In this document: piece after piece, positions 1-7,302 of the stretch | Layout: each line of letters begins with the position of its first letter | Numbering within the stretch: the first letter of the stretch is position 1 | DNA from: Bacteroidales bacterium UBA1735 | Lineage (GTDB): Bacteria; Bacteroidota; Bacteroidia; Bacteroidales; Paludibacteraceae | DNA length: 18,330 nt | Assembly (NCBI GenBank): GCA_002315745.1 | Contig: DCID01000021.1 | Span: 51,539 to 69,868, forward strand | Direction of reading: 5' to 3' | Notes under the pieces: model-generated | Seen by the model: only the letters and a program-made list of their open reading frames with translations | What the model was told of the DNA's origin: nothing | Databases searched by the model: none | Program-made: the position numbers and the translations under genes

Positions 1-3000
1 TCCGCTTCACAATCCTTCGCACTTACCCTTCCTCGCGAGCCCATACGTGCCTACTGTCGTCGTTGTGGCGTGACGGAGAACGCATTCTTCCTCACCGCTA
101 TCACGCAGACTCTGCACCGTTTCACCCGCGAAAAAGACCTTGCTATCACCACCGTATCCAACGGTCGGTCGCTGGCATCGCTCGCCAACACGACGGGTAT
201 GTTCGTACAGACCTTACCCGTGGTTAGTCACGACACGCAGCAGTCCATCGAGGCGACCCTGCAATCGATGCATCGGCAGATGATAGACACCCTCACGCAC
301 GATAAGTACCCCTTCACACGCCTCAGTGCGGATCACGACATACAAGCCACTATCCTCATGGCGTACGAAGGAGACATCATGCAGTCCGGTTTGCAGGTCA
401 ATGGGCAGGATGTCGAACTAACGACCTTATCGCTCAACACCGCCAAAGTGCCTATCGCTATTGCCGTCACACCGACCGAAGACGAGGTGTCGCTGTTCTT
501 CGAATATGACGGGCATCACTACGCTGCGCCACTCATGGAGCAGTGGGCACACGCGGTGCAAGCCATGGTGATGAACCTCGTAGCCGCCAACCCGAAGACG
601 CTCATCACGTCTGTATCGTGTGTCTTACCCGAACAGCAAGCCACTATCCTCACCCAATCGTATGGCGGAGACCTAACCTATGACACGACGCGCACCTTGC
701 CGCACTGGGTAGATACCTACGCCGCCGAGATGCCCGCACATGAGGCGGTCGTGGATGCATACGGCTCGTTGAGTTATAGCGAACTGGCTCATCGTGCTTC
801 CATCATCGCCCATATCCTACGCGCCCAAGGCGTGCGCAAAGATACGATGGTGGGCATCATGCTGCCCCGTATCAAGGAGTTCCTCGTATCCGTCATCGGT
901 ATTCATAAAGCGGGTGGGGCATACGTGCCCTTAGATAGCGAGTACCCCAATGAGCGACTCGCTTATATGCTGGAGAACTCCGAGGCACCGGTGCTCATCA
1001 CCACCCACGAACTCTATGCCACTAAACAGGCAGAAGGTGACTTCGTGGTACCCCAAGTACTCTATATCGACGACATCGACTGGACACAGACCGTTGCACC
1101 TATCAACGAAGCCCAGACCGACGGATTGGCATACATGATATACACCTCGGGCTCGACAGGACGACCCAAAGGGACGATGTTAGAGCATCGTAACCTCATG
1201 GCGTTTGCCGGCTGGCGAACACGGACGTACTTCACCTACCAACCCGACGATCACTTCCTCTGTCACCCCAGTTTCTGCTTCGACGCCTCTATCTGCGACT
1301 TACTCGTGCCCTTGTTTGCCGGCTCGACCGTGCATATCCTGCACGATAACTTACGCAAAGACCTGGACGGCATCGCGCAATACATCGCACAGCAGCATAT
1401 CGTCATGGCATCCATGCCTACGCAACTGGGTATGGCGTTACTCAATAGCGCTGACCTACCTATGCGTTTCTTGGAGATGGGTGGCGAGAAACTGGTGCCC
1501 ACTAAACCTTCTAAGGTGCAGAAAATCAACGGCTATGGGCCTACCGAATTCACCGTATGCTCGTCCTATCACTTGGTTCAAGACGATGAGACGGATATAC
1601 CTATTGGTCGTCCCGCACCGAACACGTGGTCAGTCATCGTCGATCCCGAAGGGCAGATACTACCTCCCGGCGTAGCCGGTGAGTTATGCCTCATCGGTAA
1701 CCAGATAGCACGAGGCTATTGGCACCTGCCCGAAAAGACCGAACAGGTCTTCACCCCGTGTCCTTTCTTACCCGGACAGCGGATGTACCACACCGGCGAC
1801 TTAGCACGATACAACGAACAGGGCGAACTATGCTACCTCGGCCGTATCGATTTCCAAGTCAAACTGCGCGGTTTCCGTATCGAGATGGGCGAGATAGAGA
1901 ACCAGATGGCATCTTTCCCGTCCGTAACAGGCGCCATCGCCATGGTGCAAGAGATAGGTGGAACCCAGCACTTAGTGGGTTACTTCACCGCCACTCAGAC
2001 CATCGACACCGCTGCGCTCAAAGCGCACTTGCAGCAGTCGTTAACGTCCTACATGGTGCCCGATGCGCTCATGCAGTTGCCCGCTTTCCCCTTGACGCCC
2101 AATGGTAAGATCGACCGCAAGCGCTTGCCGCTACCGTCCATCGAGCGAAGCACCGAATATGTAGCCCCACGCAACGAACTAGAACAACAACTATGTAACA
2201 TCTTTACACAGATAACCGGCACGTCCCAAGTGGGTATCCACGACGACTTCTTCGAGATAGGCGGTACTTCGTTACTCGCTATCAAGGCAGTCATCGACAT
2301 CACTAACCTCGGACGAAAGATCGTCTATGGTGACCTCTTCCGTCTCAAGACCCCAGCCGCCATAGCCGCACACCTTGATCCGTCCTTATCTACCGAACAG
2401 GAGGCGGATGCGTATTACCGCTTCGCGGACTACGACTACACCGCTATCGACCAACTGCTGCAAGCGAACCACCTACCGGACGACGAGATGCAACCGCGTC
2501 CCTTGGGTACCGTCCTGCTCACGGGCGCAACCGGCTTCTTGGGCATTCATATCCTCGATTACCTCATGCGCCACACGGACAGCGACATCTATTGCCTCAT
2601 TCGCCCGCGGGGTGACTATAGCGGAGAGAGTAGGTTGAAGACGATGATGGTTTATTACCTCACCGACACGCACAGTGACGCCATTGGCACGCGTATCCAT
2701 GTCATCGAGGACGATATCACCAACCCTGACCTCGCCTCCACGCTCAGCCACTTATCCATCGACACGATCTTCAATGCAGCAGCGTTAGTCAAGCACTTTG
2801 CCGTAGGTAAAGAGATGGACGAAGTGAACGTCGCGGGTGTGGATCACCTCATCTCCGTTGCTGAACAGTTGCACGCCTGCCTCATCCATGTATCGACCTA
2901 TAGCACCGCAGGCGTTGTGCCATCCGCCTACACCTTGCCTTATTCGGAGCAGCAACTCTATATCGGTCAATGCACCGACAACGAGTATATACGTACCAAG

Positions 3001-3594
3001 TTCCTCTCCGAACGACTCGTTCTGCAAGCCATAGCCGACGGACGCATCGCGGGTAAAGTGATGCGGGTAGGTAACCTCATGGCACGTATGGAAGATGGTG
3101 AGTTCCAGATCAACATGCATGCCAACGCCTTCCTCAATAACATCCGCTCGTTCAAGGCACTCGGCGTCATCACGGCTGATATCATGTCCGCCACCTTCGA
3201 GATGTCACCTATTGACTATGTCGCGCAGGCAATAGCACGATTAGCCACTACGCCACCAGAGATGGTGCTCTTCCATCCCTATAACCGATTCAGTATATGC
3301 CGGTCTGTCTTAGTGGACGAACTGGCGGCTATGGGTTATCCTATACGACTAGTCACACCCACGGCCTTCCGCGAACTGCTACAAGCCGCTATGCAGGACG
3401 AGAACCGCAGTGACGATATGCAAGGTATCATTCACTATACTACTAACCAACAGGACGGTTTGAGCGCACTATCCGCCACCAATGACTACACCACGCAGAC
3501 ACTGCTGTGGCTCGGATTTAGATGGCCTATGACCACCAATCAGTACATCCGCTCGCTCCTCACTGCGTTGGATGGATTGGCGTTCTTTGATTAA
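1..3594 (+). CDS. Non-ribosomal peptide synthetase, C-terminal module C(partial)-A-PCP-reductase (5' end outside window)
   Basis: The frame is open from base 1, so the gene begins upstream; the GTG at 70 lies inside a condensation domain and is not the real start. Seen in order: the end of a condensation domain (GMFVQTLP near 196; the HHxxxDG site would be upstream); an adenylation domain, about 680-2130, with TSGSTGRPKG (1144-1173), FDAS near 1279, NGYGPTE (1528-1548), YHTGD, KLRGFRIEMGEIE (1861-1899) and the A10 lysine in NGKIDRK (2101-2121); a carrier domain with the phosphopantetheine serine in GGTSL (codon 2269-2271); and a thioester reductase, about 2505-3590, with nucleotide-binding TGATGFLG (2521-2544) and catalytic YIRTK (2986-3000). 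Such reductases use NADPH to release the bound peptide as an aldehyde, or an alcohol after a second reduction. The number of upstream modules and the product are unknown. No disrupting stop is seen. Confidence 0.93.
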   Translation, partial: SASQSFALTLPREPIRAYCRRCGVTENAFFLTAITQTLHRFTREKDLAITTVSNGRSLASLANTTGMFVQTLPVVSHDTQQSIEATLQSMHRQMIDTLTHDKYPFTRLSADHDIQATILMAYEGDIMQSGLQVNGQDVELTTLSLNTAKVPIAIAVTPTEDEVSLFFEYDGHHYAAPLMEQWAHAVQAMVMNLVAANPKTLITSVSCVLPEQQATILTQSYGGDLTYDTTRTLPHWVDTYAAEMPAHEAVVDAYGSLSYSELAHRASIIAHILRAQGVRKDTMVGIMLPRIKEFLVSVIGIHKAGGAYVPLDSEYPNERLAYMLENSEAPVLITTHELYATKQAEGDFVVPQVLYIDDIDWTQTVAPINEAQTDGLAYMIYTSGSTGRPKGTMLEHRNLMAFAGWRTRTYFTYQPDDHFLCHPSFCFDASICDLLVPLFAGSTVHILHDNLRKDLDGIAQYIAQQHIVMASMPTQLGMALLNSADLPMRFLEMGGEKLVPTKPSKVQKINGYGPTEFTVCSSYHLVQDDETDIPIGRPAPNTWSVIVDPEGQILPPGVAGELCLIGNQIARGYWHLPEKTEQVFTPCPFLPGQRMYHTGDLARYNEQGELCYLGRIDFQVKLRGFRIEMGEIENQMASFPSVTGAIAMVQEIGGTQHLVGYFTATQTIDTAALKAHLQQSLTSYMVPDALMQLPAFPLTPNGKIDRKRLPLPSIERSTEYVAPRNELEQQLCNIFTQITGTSQVGIHDDFFEIGGTSLLAIKAVIDITNLGRKIVYGDLFRLKTPAAIAAHLDPSLSTEQEADAYYRFADYDYTAIDQLLQANHLPDDEMQPRPLGTVLLTGATGFLGIHILDYLMRHTDSDIYCLIRPRGDYSGESRLKTMMVYYLTDTHSDAIGTRIHVIEDDITNPDLASTLSHLSIDTIFNAAALVKHFAVGKEMDEVNVAGVDHLISVAEQLHACLIHVSTYSTAGVVPSAYTLPYSEQQLYIGQCTDNEYIRTKFLSERLVLQAIADGRIAGKVMRVGNLMARMEDGEFQINMHANAFLNNIRSFKALGVITADIMSATFEMSPIDYVAQAIARLATTPPEMVLFHPYNRFSICRSVLVDELAAMGYPIRLVTPTAFRELLQAAMQDENRSDDMQGIIHYTTNQQDGLSALSATNDYTTQTLLWLGFRWPMTTNQYIRSLLTALDGLAFFD

Positions 3595-3701
3595 ATCGTA
3601 AATAAACCAAATCGTACATAAATTGTAAATCGTACATCTGTAAATCGTACATAAATTGTAAATCGTACATAAATCGTAAATCGTAAATCGTAAATCGTAC
3701 A
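3593..3701. repeat. Array of 7-base AAATCGT repeats
   Basis: Nine exact AAATCGT copies start at 3593, 3609, 3627, 3642, 3660, 3671, 3678, 3685 and 3692, with two AAATTGT variants at 3620 and 3653. ACAT spacers are interspersed, and the 18-base unit AAATTGTAAATCGTACAT occurs at 3620 and 3653. The array starts on the NRPS stop codon and ends 3 bases before the STAS start codon, so it fills the whole gap. No Shine-Dalgarno sequence, promoter box or GC-rich hairpin is visible in it. Confidence 0.9.
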
Positions 3702-3704
3702 TAT

Positions 3705-4010
3705 ATGAATACAGTCATTGAAACATTACCCACTCAGACCCTCGTTACCTTACAGGGCTGTTTAGACACCGCTGCGTCGAAAGCGTTTGCCGACGACTTG
3801 CAGCCTGTGATGGAAGTAAAAGACACGCACATCGTGGTTGATTGTGCCCAGTTAGAGTACATCTCCAGCAGCGGACTGAGAACCTTCATCCTCCTGCTCA
3901 AGAGTGCCAAAGCCCACAACACGACGCTGACCCTCCAGCACCTTACTCCTGCCGTAATGGAGGTGTTTAAGATGACGGGATTTGTGTCCATCTTCCAGAT
4001 TGAGTCATGA
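3705..4010 (+). CDS. STAS-domain protein, anti-sigma factor antagonist-like
   Basis: This 101-residue protein is a single STAS domain, the usual size for SpoIIAA/RsbV-type antagonists. Seen: a beta-rich N-terminus with TLVTLQG, strand IVVDCAQLEYI, then SSSGLRTF (residues 54-61), which matches the conserved D-S-S/T-G-L phosphorylation loop. Ser55 is the likely acceptor; the usual preceding Asp is Ser here. In the family, the antagonist is inactive when phosphorylated by an RsbW-type kinase and is reactivated by a PP2C phosphatase. Both activities appear to be encoded by the next gene, whose ATG overlaps this stop codon (ATGA, 4007-4010), implying coupled translation. The target it frees is not visible here. 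Bacteroidota generally lack SigB, so a non-sigma partner is possible (inference). Confidence 0.88.
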   Translation: MNTVIETLPTQTLVTLQGCLDTAASKAFADDLQPVMEVKDTHIVVDCAQLEYISSSGLRTFILLLKSAKAHNTTLTLQHLTPAVMEVFKMTGFVSIFQIES

Positions 4011-5992
4011 GACGATTTAATAGTCCAGCCATCGTCGCTATCCTCGCCGCGTTAGCCATCTACGTGGGCGTGATATGTTTTATGTACGGGTTATCCGTGC
4101 ATAATGGGCGCAAATTGGAGCAGCATCGTACCAACGACCTCATGAATACCTTGGCATGGAACGTGGAGGAGACGCTGTACACCATGAACGATAACGGCTA
4201 CTCGTACCTCTCGTCCATCGGACAAGTAGAACGCGAATGGGAAACCGGACTATCCCGGATCATACTGACCCAACAGGACTATGAGCGACTGTGTTCGAAG
4301 AGGTTTGCCACATCGCTGGAGCACCTCGTTAACTCGTCCTACTACCTGACTAGTGCGTTCTTCTGCTTCGAGCCCAAAGTGTTCGGATACGATACTTATC
4401 AGCCCTTCTACCACCGCGGAGATAGTACGCTGAGAAACACGGACGAACTCTTCCACTTCTACGAAAGCGATCTCTACGACCAGGTGTACACCAGACATCA
4501 TAACTGGTGGTACGTGTCGCATCATCTGACAGTCTTTGGCGAACCTGTCCTGTCCTGCTGCACGCCCATCTACTTGGAGGACACTACCCAGTTCCTCGGA
4601 GCATTCGTGATGGACTATTCGCTCACTTCGCTCAATAAATATATCCGCGATAGCAAACCCTACGACGAGGCGGAACTGTTCATCATCAACATCGATGATC
4701 ATATCATCGCTTCCACCGACTCGACCTATTTCGGATGTGCGTTGCAGGATATGCCCGAATGGAATCCTAAGATCTTTGGTAACGCCGAAGTGAAGTTTCC
4801 CCTCTTACCATGGCGGCTTCGCATGTACACCCCTAAGGTGGTGGTACAAGAGACCTTACTGCGTTTCTTGCATCAGTTCCTCTTCTATGGTCTCATCGGC
4901 TTGCTACTCATTGGCGTATGCCTCTTCTTCGCGATACGATCCATCAAGCGCTCGCAACGCCAGCAGCATGCTATCGAGAACGAACTGCACATGGCTAGTG
5001 CCATCCAGCGTGCCCTCTTGCCCACCGATTTACCGCAATGCCCCGAAGCGCATATCGATGCCTTACTACGTCCCGCCAAGGAGGTCGCAGGCGATCTCTA
5101 TGAGGTGCAACTCATTGATCACTACCTCTATTTCATGATAGGCGACGTCAGCGGCAAGGGTATGCAAGCCAGTATCATGATGTCGATGATCAACGGACTA
5201 TACCGTCACGAAGTAAGTCGTAACGTGCTGCCATCCGAGATCATGACCGAACTCAATCGCTCGTTGGCAGAACGCAATCCGAACATGCTCTTCTGCACCA
5301 TGCTCATCGGCCGCTTAGACCGACGCACCGGCGAACTCTATCTCTGTAATGCGGGTCATAACCTGCCTGTCCTACGCGGTCAACTCTTGTCGCTACAGGC
5401 TAACCTCGTCTTAGGTATCATGCCCGACTATATATATGAGGACGAAGTGCACTACCTACAGCCTAACGAGACGCTGCTGTGCTACACCGATGGCGTGACC
5501 GAAGCGATGAATAGCGACAATCAACTCTTTGGTGAGCAGCAGCTCCTGAGCCTGCCTACGGATATACATACTATCCTACAATCGGTCGATACTTTCGCTA
5601 ACGGCCGTTCTCAGTCGGACGATATCACTATGCTCTCGCTCACCTACACGCCCTTTACATTGCGCTGTATAGATGATATTGCACACCTTCGAGACTTCGT
5701 CTCCCTGGATATCCAACTGCCGATAGAGGAGTTAGCCGTCAATGCCTTGACGCATGGTCAAGCCCATTGGGTAACCGTGTCGATCTACGAGCACGAGGGT
5801 AGTGTACACGCGGTACTCATGGACGATGGCACCGCCTTTGACCCCACGCAGCATACCCCCACCTCCCCTCAGGAGGGAGACGAAGAGCAACTCATCGTGG
5901 GCGGTCAAGGTCTCAACCTCGTCCAGCAGATGACTTCGGCACTGACCTACACGCATGATCAATCGTATAACCATTTAGATATAACCTATTAA
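4007..5992 (+). CDS. Membrane sensor fused to SpoIIE/PP2C phosphatase and RsbW-like HATPase kinase
   Basis: A 661-residue inner-membrane signalling protein. Residues 7-30 and about 291-310 are hydrophobic and flank a periplasmic region of about 260 residues, which resembles a Cache sensor (WWYVSHHL near 167-174; CTPIYLED then FLGAFVMDYS near 185-205). Residues 325-545 form a PP2C/SpoIIE phosphatase with the lead-in helix ASAIQRALLP and metal-binding acidic motifs AGDLY (D363), GDVSGKG (D380), YTDGVTE (D495) and SDDIT (538-541). Residues about 555-661 form a GHKL ATPase of the RsbW type: N-box EELAVNALTHG (N579), MDDGTAFDP (605-613) and GGQGLNLV (632-639). The segment before the N-box looks shorter than usual. 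It overlaps the STAS gene by 4 bases. Likely role: to set the phosphorylation state of the STAS protein in response to an external ligand (inference). Confidence 0.9.
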   Translation: MRRFNSPAIVAILAALAIYVGVICFMYGLSVHNGRKLEQHRTNDLMNTLAWNVEETLYTMNDNGYSYLSSIGQVEREWETGLSRIILTQQDYERLCSKRFATSLEHLVNSSYYLTSAFFCFEPKVFGYDTYQPFYHRGDSTLRNTDELFHFYESDLYDQVYTRHHNWWYVSHHLTVFGEPVLSCCTPIYLEDTTQFLGAFVMDYSLTSLNKYIRDSKPYDEAELFIINIDDHIIASTDSTYFGCALQDMPEWNPKIFGNAEVKFPLLPWRLRMYTPKVVVQETLLRFLHQFLFYGLIGLLLIGVCLFFAIRSIKRSQRQQHAIENELHMASAIQRALLPTDLPQCPEAHIDALLRPAKEVAGDLYEVQLIDHYLYFMIGDVSGKGMQASIMMSMINGLYRHEVSRNVLPSEIMTELNRSLAERNPNMLFCTMLIGRLDRRTGELYLCNAGHNLPVLRGQLLSLQANLVLGIMPDYIYEDEVHYLQPNETLLCYTDGVTEAMNSDNQLFGEQQLLSLPTDIHTILQSVDTFANGRSQSDDITMLSLTYTPFTLRCIDDIAHLRDFVSLDIQLPIEELAVNALTHGQAHWVTVSIYEHEGSVHAVLMDDGTAFDPTQHTPTSPQEGDEEQLIVGGQGLNLVQQMTSALTYTHDQSYNHLDITY

Positions 5993-5994
5993 AT

Positions 5995-7155
5995 ATGAAA
6001 ATTAGCAATCGAATCAAGGCTTTAGCCGAGTCGCAAAGCCTCCAGATGGCAGCCCGCTGCCAGGAACTGCGCCAGCAGGGCGTAGATGTCGTTTCTATGT
6101 CATTAGGTGAACCCGATTTCCCTACACCTGCGCATATCAAGCAGGCTGTCAAAGATGCTGTCGATGCCGACTTCTCCCACTATGGTCAAGTGCCTGGACT
6201 GCTCTCCCTGCGCGAAGCTATCGCTGGTGATCGTTATACTGCGAACGATGTCATCGTCTCTGTCGGTGCTAAGCAGGCTATCTGCCATGCCGTCATGGCG
6301 CTGATCAACCCCGGTGACGAGGTCGTCATCCCGACACCCTGTTGGGTCAGTTACAGCGAGATGGTCAAACTCGCCGAAGGTACATCCGTCTTTGTACCCA
6401 CTACCTACGATACGGACTATAAACTGACCGCTAAGCAGTTAGAGGCTGCTATCACGCCGAAAACGAAGCTGCTCATTCTCTGCAGTCCGAATAACCCCAC
6501 CGGTAGCGTCTATAGCCATCAGGAGTTAGTCGATCTCGTCGCCGTGCTCGTACGCCATCCGCAGGTCTATGTCATCTCCGACGAGATATATAACCGCATC
6601 ATCTACACAGGCCATCACGAGAGCCTCGCGCAGTTCAGCGAACTATCTGACCGCCTCATCCTCATCGACGGCGTGAGCAAAGCCTACGCCATGACCGGTT
6701 ATCGAGTAGGGTGGATGATTTGCAAAGATAAAGAGGTCGTTGCTGCCTGCAAGAAACTGCAGAGTCAGGAGATCACCTGTGCCACCATGGTCGCCCAGAA
6801 AGCTGCCGAAGCCGCTGTACGCGGTTCGCAGGATTGTGTGGAGCAGATGCGCCGTATCTTTGAGCAACGCCGTGACCTCATGGTCACCCTCGCTCGCGAG
6901 ATACCCGGTATCCATTTCGAGGTACCCGAAGGAGCCTTCTACCTCTTCCCCGATGTCAGTGAGTACTACGGCAAAGGTCATATCCATAACTCTAACGACA
7001 TGGCAGAATACCTACTCAACGACGCGCATGTAGCCGTCGTTTCCGGTAGTGCCTTCGGCGAAGATAATTGTATCCGCCTCTCCTACGCCACAAGCGAAGA
7101 TAATATCCGTGAGGCTATGCACCGCATTCGCATTAGCTTAGCGAAATTGATGTAA
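5995..7155 (+). CDS. Pyridoxal-phosphate-dependent class I/II aminotransferase (aspartate aminotransferase-like)
   Basis: The 386-residue length is normal for fold-type I aminotransferases of the AspC I-gamma group. Seen: substrate-loop GEPDFPTP (38-45), YGQVPGL (63-69), cofactor-contact SPNNPTG (164-170) with N167, SDEIYN (195-200) with D196 and Y199, the Schiff-base lysine K229 in SKAYAMTGYRVGW, and a C-terminal substrate-binding arginine in NCIRLSYATS. All expected residues are present, so it should be active on an amino acid/2-oxo acid pair; aspartate, alanine or aromatic substrates cannot be told apart by eye. It starts 2 bases after the phosphatase stop codon, so it is probably co-transcribed. 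It could supply a precursor to the NRPS or simply be a housekeeping enzyme; the position does not decide this. Confidence 0.92.
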   Translation: MKISNRIKALAESQSLQMAARCQELRQQGVDVVSMSLGEPDFPTPAHIKQAVKDAVDADFSHYGQVPGLLSLREAIAGDRYTANDVIVSVGAKQAICHAVMALINPGDEVVIPTPCWVSYSEMVKLAEGTSVFVPTTYDTDYKLTAKQLEAAITPKTKLLILCSPNNPTGSVYSHQELVDLVAVLVRHPQVYVISDEIYNRIIYTGHHESLAQFSELSDRLILIDGVSKAYAMTGYRVGWMICKDKEVVAACKKLQSQEITCATMVAQKAAEAAVRGSQDCVEQMRRIFEQRRDLMVTLAREIPGIHFEVPEGAFYLFPDVSEYYGKGHIHNSNDMAEYLLNDAHVAVVSGSAFGEDNCIRLSYATSEDNIREAMHRIRISLAKLM

Positions 7156-7160
7156 TAACT

Positions 7161-7283
7161 CTCTCGCGGAGAAGATAGTTCCTCAAAGCGACCTGCACAA
7201 TTCCATGACAAGGGGGTCATGGAACGGGAAGGGGCGACGAGGGGACGTCGCCGTCGCGACTGAGGAAGCTATCTTCGGAGACC
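7161..7283. other. Compact three-way-junction structured element between genes
   Basis: The gap between the aminotransferase and the lipoprotein holds nested perfect or near-perfect inverted repeats. The outer stem pairs 7171-7185 (GAAGATAGTTCCTCA) with 7261-7276 (TGAGGAAGCTATCTTC): 15 pairs with one bulged G at 7268. Inside, GCGAC (7188-7192) pairs with GTCGC (7253-7257). Two hairpins sit in the junction: TTCCATGAC (7201-7209) with GTCATGGAA (7216-7224), loop AAGGGG; and GGCGACG (7233-7239) with CGTCGCC (7246-7252), loop AGGGGA. No T-run follows, so it is not a classical terminator. It may be a structured RNA in the transcript, an RNA-processing site or a REP/MITE-like repeat. Confidence 0.75.
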
Positions 7284-7302
7284 AAATCAAAGATTACGAA
7301 AT

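Noticed and set aside
70..72. GTG as start codon of the NRPS
   Set aside because: The frame is open back to base 1 and the residues around it belong to a condensation domain, so the gene is cut by the window edge.
3593..3701. CRISPR array
   Set aside because: The repeats are only 7 bases long, with no unique spacers of regular length and no cas genes nearby.
3469..3702. Small - strand ORF rich in Tyr-Asp-Leu repeats
   Set aside because: The repetitive peptide is just the reverse-strand translation of the 7-base array plus the end of the NRPS gene.
5995..7155. Aminotransferase as a dedicated enzyme converting the NRPS aldehyde to an amine
   Set aside because: The motifs are of the AspC-like amino acid group, not the class III enzymes usually used for aldehyde amination; adjacency alone is not enough.
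7171..7276. Rho-independent terminator after the aminotransferase
   Set aside because: The stems are strong but no T-run follows, and the three-way junction layout is unlike a terminator.
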